A program made the translations under genes and the position numbers. From Desulfobacteraceae bacterium (lineage in GTDB: Bacteria; Desulfobacterota; Desulfobacteria; Desulfobacterales; Desulfobacteraceae), in contig JAAEKY010000938.1 in the NCBI GenBank assembly GCA_024227235.1, positions 1-33,755 on the forward strand: 33,755 bases of DNA, read 5' to 3'. Positions 21,771 to 30,753 of this stretch are shown here, piece by piece. Each line of letters begins with the position of its first letter. Position 1 is the first letter of the stretch. The notes under the pieces were generated by a model that saw only the letters and a list, made by a program, of their open reading frames with translations, ran no database searches and was not told the origin of the DNA.

Positions 21771-24314
21771 ATGATAAAAAATTTACCCATACATACACAT
21801 CTTCCGTCAATAAAAAAGGCGCTTGAAACATCCCGGTGTGCAGTGGTTCAAGCTCCGCCCGGTGCAGGCAAAACCACTCAAGTACCCTTAGCCCTTTTAA
21901 ATGAACCCTGGCTTACGCATAAAAAAATTATTTTGCTTGAGCCAAGGCGTCTGGCTGCTATATCTTGTGCATCCCATATGGCAGACCTGGTAGAAGAAAA
22001 GGTGGGACAAACTATTGGATATCAAATCCGGTTGGACTCTAAGATAAGTAAAAAAACCCGGATTGAAGTCATCACCGAAGGCATATTTACCCGGATAATT
22101 CAAAATGATCCCTCTTTGGAAGGTGTGGGTCTTGTGATATTTGATGAGTTCCATGAAAGAAATATCCACAGTGATCTGGGACTGGCCCTTTGCCTGGAAT
22201 CCTTTGAAGCGCTGCGGGATGATCTTCGGATTTTAGTTATGTCTGCCACCATGGATGTGTCAAGTATATCCGCACTCATTGGTCAAGCCCCTGTAATTGC
22301 CTCAAAAGGGAAAAGCTATCCAGTAGAAACGATATATCTGCCCCCTGTTAATACGCAGGGCAGAAAAGTTACCTCCATAGAATCGGATACGGCAGCAGCT
22401 GTTCATCAGGCGGTTTTAGAAACTCATGGAGATATCCTTGTTTTTTTACCGGGTGTTGGAGAGATTAAAAGACTGGCATCTATTCTCGATAAAAATCAAA
22501 ATAAGGCAGTGGTAATTATTCCTTTATATGGACAATTGTCTCAAAAAGATCAGGCCAATGCATTTAAACCCTTAAAAAAGGGAATGCGAAAAATTGTTTT
22601 ATCGACGTCAATTGCTGAAACGTCCATAACTATTCCCGGTATTCGGGTGGTGATTGATTCAGGGCAGATGCGGGTGCCTAAATTTTCACCCCAAACAGGG
22701 ATGAGCCGTCTTGAAACGATGGCTGTGTCTAAAGCATCTGCTGATCAGAGAAGAGGAAGGGCTGGCCGAACAGCATCTGGTGTATGTTATAGAGTGTGGT
22801 CAGAATACACTCATGGTTTGCTAAAATCGTACACAAGACCTGAAATTTTAAGTGTTGATTTAACAGGCCTTGCATTGGAATTGGCCGCCTGGGGTTTGTC
22901 AGGTCCGGGTCAACTAAAATGGCTTGATCCACCGGAGAAAAAAGCATTTGAAAAGGCCCAGATTCTTCTAAAAACACTGGGCGCACTTGATCAACAAGGA
23001 CATGCAACTATCCATGGTAAGAAAATGGCATCTGTTGGTCTTCATCCCAGGCTTGCCCACATGGTTATTAAAGGAAAAAAAAATGGACACGGACCTTTAG
23101 CCTGTAGAATTGCAGCCTTTCTAAATGAAAGAGATTTTATCCGATTCGATCGATACAAAACTGATCCGGATATCCGGGTTCGCCTTGAGCTCATTGAAAT
23201 GGTGACCCAGAAGAAACAGATATTTCAAAAAGAATGTAGGATAAATAAAGGAATCATATACAGGATTATACAATCCGAGCAAAAGTTATTAAAAGATTTT
23301 AGAATTAAAAAAGGAAAAATAAATATTGAAAATGCAGGTGTATTGCTTGCTCATGCGTATCCAGACAGAATTGCGAAAAAAAGAGATAACCAGAATAATA
23401 CCTTTCTAACAGCATCAGGGAAAGGGGTGTTTTTTCCTGACATGAGCCCTGTTGCAATAAGCGAGTATATCGTTGCTTTGCATCTTGACGGCAACCCAAA
23501 AAATGCAAAAATTTATTTGGCAGCGCCTTACTCAAAAGAAAGCTTAGAGCAGGATTTTGGCACCACATTTAAAACTGTAGAGTCTGTTTTTTGGGATAAG
23601 AAGACCAATTCGGTTAAGGCACGAGAAGACATTCTTTTTAAAAAGATTATCGTTGATCAACAGATTCTTTTAAACAGTGATCCAGAATTGGCAAGCGATA
23701 TTTTAATTAAAGAAATTCAAAAGGCTGGGGTAAAACTTTTGCCCTGGACAAAAAATTTAGAAAGTATAAAAGAACGGGCCGTCTTTTTAAAAAATACAGG
23801 CCAGTTTCCAGATTTGCCAGATGTTTCAGATAAGGCGATTGAAAAAAATTTAGCCATTTGGTTAACCCCTTTTTTATCGGGCATACTGTCTTTTAAACAA
23901 CTTGAGGGGGTAGATTTAAAATCTGCATTTTTATCTCAATTTTCATGGAAACAGCAAAATCTGATCGAAAAAATGGCACCCACACATATCGTTGTTCCCA
24001 GTGGATCTAAGAAGCCTTTAAAATACAGTGATAAAAATGGTAATTTCCCCTCTCCTGTCCTTGAAGTCCGGCTCCAGGAAATGTTTGGACTGACAGATAC
24101 ACCAAAAATTGCAGGCAAAACCATCCTGGTTACCCTTCACCTGTTATCACCTGCCGGGCGGCCTGTTCAGATCACAACTGATTTAAAAAACTTTTGGGCA
24201 AATACGTACAAGGACGTAAAAAAAGATTTAATGGGGCGGTACCCTAAACATTTTTGGCCGGATGATCCCTTTATAGCCAAACCCACAGCCCGGGTTAAAC
24301 CTAAAGTTGGTTAA
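21771..24314 (+). CDS. hrpB: ATP-dependent helicase HrpB
   Basis: An 847-residue DEAH-type helicase of the HrpB family, using the ATG at 21771; a TTG at 21729 is in frame but unlikely. Walker A APPGAGKTT (28-36), motif Ia EPRRLAA, the box D126-E-F-H129 (DEFHER, the HrpB form), SAT motif, VLSTSIAETSITIPG, and motif VI QRRGRAGRTA are all present, followed by HA2, OB and the HrpB-specific C-terminal region ending LMGRYPKHFWPDDP. It is slightly longer than E. coli HrpB. The biological role of HrpB is poorly defined; RNA handling is assumed. It follows the channel gene by 49 nt on the same strand. Confidence 0.93.
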   Translation: MIKNLPIHTHLPSIKKALETSRCAVVQAPPGAGKTTQVPLALLNEPWLTHKKIILLEPRRLAAISCASHMADLVEEKVGQTIGYQIRLDSKISKKTRIEVITEGIFTRIIQNDPSLEGVGLVIFDEFHERNIHSDLGLALCLESFEALRDDLRILVMSATMDVSSISALIGQAPVIASKGKSYPVETIYLPPVNTQGRKVTSIESDTAAAVHQAVLETHGDILVFLPGVGEIKRLASILDKNQNKAVVIIPLYGQLSQKDQANAFKPLKKGMRKIVLSTSIAETSITIPGIRVVIDSGQMRVPKFSPQTGMSRLETMAVSKASADQRRGRAGRTASGVCYRVWSEYTHGLLKSYTRPEILSVDLTGLALELAAWGLSGPGQLKWLDPPEKKAFEKAQILLKTLGALDQQGHATIHGKKMASVGLHPRLAHMVIKGKKNGHGPLACRIAAFLNERDFIRFDRYKTDPDIRVRLELIEMVTQKKQIFQKECRINKGIIYRIIQSEQKLLKDFRIKKGKINIENAGVLLAHAYPDRIAKKRDNQNNTFLTASGKGVFFPDMSPVAISEYIVALHLDGNPKNAKIYLAAPYSKESLEQDFGTTFKTVESVFWDKKTNSVKAREDILFKKIIVDQQILLNSDPELASDILIKEIQKAGVKLLPWTKNLESIKERAVFLKNTGQFPDLPDVSDKAIEKNLAIWLTPFLSGILSFKQLEGVDLKSAFLSQFSWKQQNLIEKMAPTHIVVPSGSKKPLKYSDKNGNFPSPVLEVRLQEMFGLTDTPKIAGKTILVTLHLLSPAGRPVQITTDLKNFWANTYKDVKKDLMGRYPKHFWPDDPFIAKPTARVKPKVG

Positions 24315-24410
24315 ATCTATAATCGGGTATACCAAAAAGTTCCAAATAGGAATTTTTCCTTGCGTTCATACTTTAAAACAGGCTAATTTCATTAAAAAAA
24401 AGAGGAATAT

Positions 24411-24944
24411 ATGGATATTAAATTTTGTACATCCTGTGGGTCGCTTACAGAGAAAAAAATACCGCCTGATGATGATCATGCCCGATCTGTTTGTAAAAAA
24501 TGTGGTCAGGTTCACTACACCAACCCAAAAATGGTAGTGGGATGTATTCCAGAATTAGAGGGAAAGATATTATTGTGCAAAAGAAATATCGAACCCCAAA
24601 AAGGCAAATGGACTTTGCCGGCCGGGTATCTTGAAAATGGAGAATCCGTCCAGGAAGGTGCTGCTCGCGAAACCCTGGAGGAAACAAACGCAACCGTTCA
24701 AATTATTGAGCCTTACCGGTTGTTTAATATTGTTTTTGTGGATCAAATCTATTTTATGTTCAGATCAACTTTAACATCAAAGACATTCGGGCCCACAAGT
24801 GAAAGCATAGAAGTCCGGCTGTTTGATGAGAAAGAAATTCCCTGGGAAGAGATCGCCTTTGAATCCATCAAACAAACCCTTTTGCATTATTTTGAGGATC
24901 GTAAAAATGGGATATATCCGTTTAAAATTTTTGATCTTCGATAA
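24411..24944 (+). CDS. Nudix hydrolase with N-terminal zinc ribbon
   Basis: A 177-residue protein with a zinc ribbon C6-x2-C9 ... C28-x2-C31 followed by YTNPK and a Nudix domain. The Nudix box reads G72-x5-E78-x7-R86-E87-x2-E90-E91, complete except that the usual late Gly is Asn. This arrangement is common for nucleoside-diphosphate or NAD-type pyrophosphatases of the COG1051/NudC-like group. The substrate is unknown. AGAGGA precedes the ATG by 6 nt. It lies 96 nt after hrpB on the same strand and may be co-transcribed. Confidence 0.85.
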   Translation: MDIKFCTSCGSLTEKKIPPDDDHARSVCKKCGQVHYTNPKMVVGCIPELEGKILLCKRNIEPQKGKWTLPAGYLENGESVQEGAARETLEETNATVQIIEPYRLFNIVFVDQIYFMFRSTLTSKTFGPTSESIEVRLFDEKEIPWEEIAFESIKQTLLHYFEDRKNGIYPFKIFDLR

Positions 24945-25021
24945 TAAAATGTTTTCTAAAAAAAATATTTAAGATAAGGTAAAGTTAAAAAAATTTGGGG
25001 ATCAAGGGGAAAAAGGTCAGT

Positions 25022-25417
25022 ATGGATAATATTAACAAAGATATGAAAATACTTATCGTGGATGACAGCATGTCCATGCGTCGTATTGTGATTAAGTTTT
25101 TAAAGAACAATGGATTTCAAAACTGTATAGAGGCAAAAGATGGTGTTGAGGCCCTTGATATTGTTCAGAATGATCCCATTGATTTCATTGTTTCAGATTT
25201 AAATATGCCAAATATGAATGGCCTGGAGTTTTTAAAAATAGTAAAGCATGACAGTCATACTAAACATATCCCTTTTATCATGCTGACGGTTGAAGCGATC
25301 CAAAAGACAATGATAAAGGCCGTTACATTGAAGGTGGACAGCTATATTGTCAAACCCATTACCGAGAAAATTTTTATTGATGAAATGATTCGTGTGCTCA
25401 CAGAAATAAACGAATAA
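25022..25417 (+). CDS. Single-domain CheY-like response regulator
   Basis: A 131-residue receiver domain alone. Conserved residues are D14-D15 (IVDDS), phospho-acceptor D59 (SDLNMPNMNG), T89 (MLT) and K111 (IVKPI). The MSMRRIV start after the acidic pair is typical of CheY-type proteins. I use the ATG at 25022, with AAGG 7 nt upstream; a TTG nine codons earlier is unlikely. No chemotaxis or kinase gene is adjacent, so its partner is elsewhere. It converges with metF, 11 nt apart. Confidence 0.88.
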   Translation: MDNINKDMKILIVDDSMSMRRIVIKFLKNNGFQNCIEAKDGVEALDIVQNDPIDFIVSDLNMPNMNGLEFLKIVKHDSHTKHIPFIMLTVEAIQKTMIKAVTLKVDSYIVKPITEKIFIDEMIRVLTEINE

Positions 25418-25428
25418 TATTTATATTA

Positions 25429-26247
25429 TCACAATATATCCGATAAAATATCAAACCTGTCAAAGGGGGGCATAACACAGGCTCCTGAGAACATGCCTCT
25501 AGCCAATTCAAGCAATTGTTTGGACTGCTCAACGCCTTCTTTTATTGGGTCTTTTGTTTTTCCCATTTGTTTTCTTAAGGCTTTTGGAACCGCAATGCCG
25601 TCGACTTTATCATGAAGAAATACAGCATGTTTATACGATAATAAAGGAAGAATGCCCATAATGATGGGGACCTTAAGGTGTTTAGTGGCAGTACAAATAT
25701 TAGTTGCTGTTGTTTCATCATAAATGGGTTGGGTAACAATAAACTGGCAGCCGGCAGATACTTTCTTTTCAAGTCGTTTCACTTCATGAGCAAGACCATT
25801 AACTTCAGGACGGAAATCTAAGACTGCCCCGGTATTAAGTTCTGACTCTCTGGCCATAGAAATGAGTTCAAACACATTTAAGTCCCCAACTGTTGATGTT
25901 GGCTCATTTGATTTTGGTGCTGAAGGGTCTCCTGTAACCGCGATAACCGTATCAATTCCTAAAGCCTTTGCACCCCAAAGTTCGCTTTGCAGGCCAAGTC
26001 TGTTGTGATCTCTTATGGTAAAATGCAGAATGGCTTTTTTTTGAGTGGCTTTTTGTAAGAGATGGGTAAATGCCATGGCTGACATCTTTGGCTTTGCCAC
26101 AGGATTTGATGCCACACTAAATGCATCAAAAGAAAGATTTTTTAGACTGCATAATTTATCTAATAATGCTTTTGGATTATTACCTGAAGGCGGCACCACT
26201 TCAATGGTGATAATAAATTCGTTTTGGTCTGAAAAAATAGGGTGCAT
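25429..26247 (-). CDS. metF: Methylenetetrahydrofolate reductase (MetF-like)
   Basis: A 272-residue flavin TIM barrel that reduces methylene-THF to methyl-THF. Family features are E16 in ITIEVVPPSG (the catalytic Glu position), ILHFTIRDHNR, GID-x-VIAVTGDPS, QFIVTQPIYD and PIIMGILPLLSY. I start at the ATG at 26247, which follows GGAGGG; the ATG five codons earlier overlaps that ribosome-binding site. In sulfate reducers MetF serves methionine synthesis and, in many species, the Wood-Ljungdahl pathway. No MetV or other pathway gene is next to it. The reductant could be NADH or a ferredoxin. Confidence 0.85.
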   Translation of the reverse strand: MHPIFSDQNEFIITIEVVPPSGNNPKALLDKLCSLKNLSFDAFSVASNPVAKPKMSAMAFTHLLQKATQKKAILHFTIRDHNRLGLQSELWGAKALGIDTVIAVTGDPSAPKSNEPTSTVGDLNVFELISMARESELNTGAVLDFRPEVNGLAHEVKRLEKKVSAGCQFIVTQPIYDETTATNICTATKHLKVPIIMGILPLLSYKHAVFLHDKVDGIAVPKALRKQMGKTKDPIKEGVEQSKQLLELARGMFSGACVMPPFDRFDILSDIL

Positions 26248-26352
26248 AATTATTCCCTCCATAACTGTTCTGATTATTGCCTTGAAAGTTATGATATAAG
26301 CTAATACTCAATACAGAAAATGCAAATGGAACCAACCTTTAAATTAAATAAA

Positions 26353-26395
26353 TTGACTGTAACAATTTTGTAATGGTATGGTTACAATTGTTACA
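26353..26395 (+). promoter_or_regulatory. Promoter with nested inverted repeats upstream of the cytochrome operon
   Basis: TTGACT (26353-26358), an 18-nt spacer and TATGGT (26377-26382) resemble a sigma-70 promoter pointing at the cytochrome operon. TGTAACAATT (26358-26367) and AATTGTTACA (26386-26395) are a perfect inverted pair, with TTGTAA/TTACAA nested inside. The site could control the operon, divergent metF, or both. TATAAT at about 26440 is an alternative -10 without a good -35. Confidence 0.45.
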
Positions 26396-26522
26396 TAATC
26401 GTTTCTTGAAGCTCAAATAAAAGTCTGACTATAAATGATTGCTATAATAAGGCCAAAATCCCTATAGCACAAGGCGGTATTTAATTATATAAGAGCTGTA
26501 TGAACAAATACAGGAGGTCGTT

Positions 26523-27059
26523 GTGGATTTAAGCTATCGTAAGCGTCTTTTCATCTTGCTGTTAAGCATTTGTTTGCTGGCCGGAGGCGGACTTTTGTTT
26601 AAAAAACTGCTGGTCCCTAAATCGTTTGGTGTTTACGGTCCTTACAGAGCAGATGCCATTGCAGAAGCTGCCCTTGTTCCTGTCCGCCATGGGACAAATA
26701 ATTCTTGTTTTAAGTGTCACCCGTATGAAGCAAAAATTCATAAAAAGGGCCTCCATCAGACTATATCCTGTGAATCTTGTCATGGAACATATGCAGATCA
26801 TGTGGCAGAGGGTAAAAAAATCGGAACTCTGCCAGTTAAAAAAGAAAAGGAAATCACTACCCTTTGCTTAAAATGCCATAACACAGAGATTAAAGCCAGA
26901 TCTGAGGAAGTAATTAAAACCGTTGCCATGCCAAATCATCTAAAAGATCAGAAAGTAAAATTGACTCATAATTGTAATCAATGCCACCATGTTCATGCGC
27001 CATTAAAATATATTATTCGGGCAAAACAGATAACAGGATTAATGGAGGCTGGATCATGA
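26523..27059 (+). CDS. Membrane-anchored tetraheme cytochrome c
   Basis: A 178-residue protein starting at GTG 26523, 5 nt after AGGAGG. A single N-terminal transmembrane helix (about 9-30) anchors a periplasmic part with four CxxCH heme sites at C62, C83, C115 and C151 (the last is CNQCHH). It is probably the electron-transfer subunit that passes electrons between the Fe-S/NrfD pair and the octaheme cytochrome encoded downstream. It lacks the usual NapC/NrfH heme-1 motif, so I call it only a tetraheme c-type cytochrome. Its stop codon overlaps the start of the Fe-S protein gene (ATGA), which implies translational coupling. Confidence 0.85.
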   Translation: MDLSYRKRLFILLLSICLLAGGGLLFKKLLVPKSFGVYGPYRADAIAEAALVPVRHGTNNSCFKCHPYEAKIHKKGLHQTISCESCHGTYADHVAEGKKIGTLPVKKEKEITTLCLKCHNTEIKARSEEVIKTVAMPNHLKDQKVKLTHNCNQCHHVHAPLKYIIRAKQITGLMEAGS

Positions 27060-27829
27060 AGCGACGGTCATTTATTAAAAAAGTATTAAATGGAACCATT
27101 GCAGGTTCATTATATCTGGTTTGGCCAATGGGGGGGGAGGGTATTCAGATCCCTGAGCAGATTCCAGGAATAATGGGCAAAGAATATGATATTCTTAATC
27201 AAGAGTTTGCCTTTATTGTAGATGTTACCCGGTGCATTGGTTGTGGCTCTTGCTGCGTAGCAGATAAACGAGAGTACAACGTACCTGATGGTAATTACAG
27301 AACCTGGGTTGAACGGTATGTTAAAGGATTCAGCGACAAGATTTATGTGGACAGCCCTAACGGGGGACTGGATGGATATCAGCATCCCAGAAAAGATATT
27401 GATGAGAAAATAAGAGACACTTTTTTTGTACCAAAACTTTGCAATATGTGTAAAGAAGCGCCCTGCGTCCAAGTCTGCCCGGTAGGTGCTACCTTTAAAT
27501 CTCCTGACGGATTTATCCTGGTAGATGAAAAACGGTGTGTGGGGTGTGCCTATTGTCTTCAGGCTTGTCCCTATTCGGCCCGATTTTTACATCCTGATAA
27601 AAAAGTCGCCCAGAAATGTACCTGGTGTTATCAGAGGGTTCGAAAAGGACTATTGCCGGCATGTGTTCAGGTCTGTCCGACAAAGGCCAGGAAATTTGGG
27701 TCTATGAAAGATGAAACATCTGAAGTGTATAAAATATTAAAAGGTCCAGGCGTTCTGACTGTGCTTAAAAAAGAAATGGGGACCTTTCCCGCACTCTATT
27801 ATAAAGGTGCCAGAAGGGAGGTGATCTAA
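27056..27829 (+). CDS. Tat-exported 4Fe-4S ferredoxin-type subunit (NrfC/DmsB family)
   Basis: A 257-residue protein starting at the ATG at 27056 (GGAGG upstream, overlapping the cytochrome stop). The N-terminus KRRSFIKKVLNGTIAG is a twin-arginine signal. Sixteen cysteines suit four [4Fe-4S] clusters: C60/C63/C66 (or C67), C129/C132/C137/C141, C161/C164/C167/C171 and C188/C191/C203/C207. This is the layout of NrfC, PhsB and DmsB subunits. It would carry electrons between the NrfD quinone site and the cytochromes on the outer face of the membrane. Its stop overlaps the nrfD-like start (TAATG). Confidence 0.9.
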   Translation: MKRRSFIKKVLNGTIAGSLYLVWPMGGEGIQIPEQIPGIMGKEYDILNQEFAFIVDVTRCIGCGSCCVADKREYNVPDGNYRTWVERYVKGFSDKIYVDSPNGGLDGYQHPRKDIDEKIRDTFFVPKLCNMCKEAPCVQVCPVGATFKSPDGFILVDEKRCVGCAYCLQACPYSARFLHPDKKVAQKCTWCYQRVRKGLLPACVQVCPTKARKFGSMKDETSEVYKILKGPGVLTVLKKEMGTFPALYYKGARREVI

Positions 27830-29019
27830 TGGATGCTGTACATAGTCCGACTGCCATGTTAATTTCTAATTTTGTCTTTCCCAATGACCTTCATGTCCAT
27901 TGGAGTATGATGATTGTGCTTTATCCATATATCACAGGCCTTGTAGACGGGGCATTTATCATTGCAGCACTTTATTATCTCTTTGATGTCAAAAGTCTTA
28001 AACCGGTTGCCCGGTTTTCGCTTTTGTTTGCCCTGGCATTCTTATGCTGTGCCACCCTGCCATTGCTTCTTCATTTAGGACGGCCCGAACGAAATTTTAA
28101 TATGCTTTTAACCCCAAGCCCCAGTTCTGCCATGGCAGGCTTTGGATATATCTATGCGGTTTCCATGGGGGTTCTTGTTTTTATTGTGTTGTTTGTTTAT
28201 CGGCCAGACCTTGTAGAGCTTAGAGCGACTTCAAAAGGTTGGTTGCAGCTTCTATATCGTGCGTTGACCTTTGACAGCATTGATCTTTCAAAAAAGGCCC
28301 TGGCGCTTGACAGAAAGATTATACGTTTTTTAGTAGGTATCGGTATTCCCATTGCGGTAGTATTGCATGGGTATGTGGGATTTATTTTCGGGGGTGTCAA
28401 AGCCAATCCGACGTGGTCAACCCCGCTGATGCCAGTCATTTTTCTTTTTTCCGCCTGTGTGTCTGGTATATCAGCAATTATCCTTGCCTATATTGTCATT
28501 CGTAAAGTAAAAGGGCGGTCCATTGATCATGCTTGCATTAAAACATGCATCAAAACATTGACCCTGTTTTTTATTCTTGCCTTTACCTTTGAAATGCTGG
28601 AAGTGTTTTCCCATTCTTATTTGAAATCCGGCTATCATCACATGGTGGAAGGACTTTTAAATGGTCCTTTAGCCAGTTCCTTCTGGTTGTGGCAAGTAAA
28701 AATCTGTTCGGTGATTCCTTTGTTTATTCTTGGAGTGATGGCCATGGTGACCATTAAAAATTATATTTATAATTTCACAGCAGCTGTTGTATCCGCCATT
28801 CTATTGCTTCAGGTATTGATCATGCGATGGAACGTTGTGATCGGCGGCCAGCTTATGAGCAAAAGTGCAAGAGGATATACCCAGTTTCATCCTGAATGGT
28901 TTGACAAAGAAGGAATTTTAGCAGTTATCATAGTCATGACAATTCCATTCATCATTCTTTTTGTATTGAGCAAGATTTTCCCATTCTGGGCAGCTGACAG
29001 TGAGACAAATGTAAAATGA
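27829..29019 (+). CDS. NrfD/PsrC-family quinone-interacting membrane subunit
   Basis: A 396-residue integral membrane protein with eight or nine hydrophobic helices (for example about 24-47, 58-80, 97-122, 165-188, 199-224, 243-266, 280-300, 305-335, 360-385). HLGRPERNFNMLLTPSPSSAM, with its conserved R and the loop after helix 2, and SPSSAMAGFG near 100 are typical of NrfD. It forms the quinone/quinol site and partners the Fe-S protein encoded directly upstream; the two genes share a base at TAATG. The direction of electron flow (quinol oxidation or menaquinone reduction) cannot be read from sequence. Confidence 0.9.
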   Translation: MDAVHSPTAMLISNFVFPNDLHVHWSMMIVLYPYITGLVDGAFIIAALYYLFDVKSLKPVARFSLLFALAFLCCATLPLLLHLGRPERNFNMLLTPSPSSAMAGFGYIYAVSMGVLVFIVLFVYRPDLVELRATSKGWLQLLYRALTFDSIDLSKKALALDRKIIRFLVGIGIPIAVVLHGYVGFIFGGVKANPTWSTPLMPVIFLFSACVSGISAIILAYIVIRKVKGRSIDHACIKTCIKTLTLFFILAFTFEMLEVFSHSYLKSGYHHMVEGLLNGPLASSFWLWQVKICSVIPLFILGVMAMVTIKNYIYNFTAAVVSAILLLQVLIMRWNVVIGGQLMSKSARGYTQFHPEWFDKEGILAVIIVMTIPFIILFVLSKIFPFWAADSETNVK

Positions 29020-29062
29020 AATTAATATAAATTAAAAAAAATTATGAAAGGAGGTTAACTTT

Positions 29063-29101
29063 TTGTATTCTAACTTTAACTTTGGGAGGGATTTAATATG
29101 A
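29063..29101 (+). CDS. Possible 12-codon leader peptide coupled to the octaheme cytochrome gene
   Basis: A perfect AAAGGAGG (29047-29054) lies 8 nt before a TTG at 29063 that opens MYSNFNFGRDLI and stops at TGA 29099-29101, overlapping the cytochrome ATG (ATATGA). The cytochrome gene also has its own GGAGGG at 29085-29090. The very strong site without another obvious start suggests translational coupling or a ribosome standby site, but the peptide may not be made. Confidence 0.3.
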   Translation: MYSNFNFGRDLI

Positions 29102-30687
29102 CTGTGCTGAAGTCATTACTAATTTTTATGATTGTATCTGTTTTTACAGCAGGGGCAGCTTTTGCTTTGACGCAGGAGTCCTTTGATGTAAAAGATCCGA
29201 AAAACATCGAAATCAACAAAAAATGTATCACCTGTCATTTAAAAGAAAATAAGTCTTTGGTCCGTCAATGGGAAAGAAGTGCCCATGCCGCAGCCAAGGA
29301 AGGCCAGATAGGATGTTATAATTGTCATGCGGCCAATAAGGGTGATGAAATGGGTTATAATCACGAAGGCGCTTTTATTAAGGCCATTCTTTCACCCAAT
29401 GATTGTGCCAAGTGTCATGAACCCGAGGCAAAAGAAATGGCCAAATCGCATCATGCAACAGCCGGTGAAATCATGGCGTCACTTGATAATATGCTAGCAG
29501 AAGTCGTTGGCGGCATGCCTTCAAATAAAGGAAATATGTCTGCTGGCTGCTGGCAGTGTCATGGATCAGTTGTATCGCTGAAGCGAGATAAAGATGGGAA
29601 ACCCATGCGATCCAGAACTGATGCGCCTCAAATGGATTACAATACATGGCCTAACTCTGGTATTGGTCGTATCAATCCTGATGGCAGCAAAGGTGTTTGT
29701 AATGCGTGTCATTCAAAACATAGTTTTGCGGCATCAAGAGCCAGACAGCCTGAAAACTGTGGTAAATGTCATTTGGGCCCTGATCATCCTCAAAAAGAGA
29801 TTTATGAAGAGTCCAAACATGGTATTGCTTATTTTACTGCGGATAAGGGAACATCCCAGAATGGCATGAATATCATGAAAGACGGTGGCTGGGTATTGGG
29901 CGAAGATTACCATACGGCTCCGACGTGTTCTACTTGTCACATGGGATCATTTGTCAAACTGAATGGTGCCATCGCCAAAAATAGCCATAATGTAGGCGAC
30001 AGGCTTTCGTGGAACTTGAGAGCACCTATTTCTTCAAAATTAAATCGGGTGACATTTACGGATGGATCAGTTACCGATATCACCGGTGATATTGCGCCGC
30101 GTACCGGTCAGAAAGCCAAAGCAAAAACCTATGTCAGAGAGGGCGATAAACTTAAAAAAGTCATCGCTGAAAAGACCATTGACAGTGTTGTCTCCTGGCA
30201 GGAAAGGCGTTCAAATATGCAGGAAGTCTGCAAATCCTGTCACGGTATCAACCAGGTTCGCGATTTTTATGGACAGCTGGATGATGTTGTAAATCTTTAC
30301 AACGATAAATTTGCCAAACCAGGTCTTTCTCTGGTTAAAATGCTGAAAAAAGACGGCATTTGGCAAAATACTGGATTCCAGCATAAAATCGGATATACCT
30401 GGTTTGAAATCTGGCATCATGAAGGTAGACGAGCCAGAATGGCTGCGGCCATGTTGGCGCCGGATTATACGCATTGGCATGGTATGTATGAAATAGGCAG
30501 AAATTTCTACCAGGAATTTTTACCAGAAGTTCAGGAACTTGCTGATCACGCAGGAAAGGGTGAAAAATACCGCAAGCATATTAAGAAACTTTTGGCAAAA
30601 CCAGAACATTTATGGATTAAAACTGGTGGTAGTTCTGAAACTATGAAGTTAATAGAAGAAGAAAATAAATTAAGATATAACCAATAA
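29098..30687 (+). CDS. Octaheme cytochrome c, hydroxylamine oxidoreductase (HAO)-like
   Basis: A 529-residue periplasmic protein with a Sec signal (about 1-23, ending AFA). It has eight CxxCH sites at C43, C73, C103, C151, C201, C221, C277 and C378. Site 4, CWQCH at 151-155, takes the place of the catalytic heme in the HAO family, whose members oxidise hydroxylamine or hydrazine, or in non-nitrifiers reduce nitrite or hydroxylamine. The C-terminal helical part contains FEIWHHEGRRARMAAAM and DYTHWHG (Y457, H461); whether Y457 is the heme-crosslinking tyrosine needs an alignment. With the tetraheme, Fe-S and NrfD genes upstream it would form a quinone-linked respiratory module. Octaheme tetrathionate reductase is an alternative family, but the WHG region favours HAO. 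Confidence 0.82.
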   Translation: MTVLKSLLIFMIVSVFTAGAAFALTQESFDVKDPKNIEINKKCITCHLKENKSLVRQWERSAHAAAKEGQIGCYNCHAANKGDEMGYNHEGAFIKAILSPNDCAKCHEPEAKEMAKSHHATAGEIMASLDNMLAEVVGGMPSNKGNMSAGCWQCHGSVVSLKRDKDGKPMRSRTDAPQMDYNTWPNSGIGRINPDGSKGVCNACHSKHSFAASRARQPENCGKCHLGPDHPQKEIYEESKHGIAYFTADKGTSQNGMNIMKDGGWVLGEDYHTAPTCSTCHMGSFVKLNGAIAKNSHNVGDRLSWNLRAPISSKLNRVTFTDGSVTDITGDIAPRTGQKAKAKTYVREGDKLKKVIAEKTIDSVVSWQERRSNMQEVCKSCHGINQVRDFYGQLDDVVNLYNDKFAKPGLSLVKMLKKDGIWQNTGFQHKIGYTWFEIWHHEGRRARMAAAMLAPDYTHWHGMYEIGRNFYQEFLPEVQELADHAGKGEKYRKHIKKLLAKPEHLWIKTGGSSETMKLIEEENKLRYNQ

Positions 30688-30700
30688 AAACGTATCTCAG

Positions 30701-30729
30701 GCAGGGCAGCACATCTTGTGATGCCCTGC
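30701..30729 (+). other. Intercistronic hairpin after the octaheme cytochrome gene
   Basis: GCAGGGCA (30701-30708) pairs perfectly with TGCCCTGC (30722-30729), with CAC/GTG nested in the loop. Only TT follows, not a T-run, so it is more likely an attenuating or mRNA-stabilising hairpin than a full terminator. It would raise expression of the upstream genes over the downstream small gene. Confidence 0.5.
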
Positions 30730-30753
30730 TTGAACTTTAAACGGATTGGAAGA

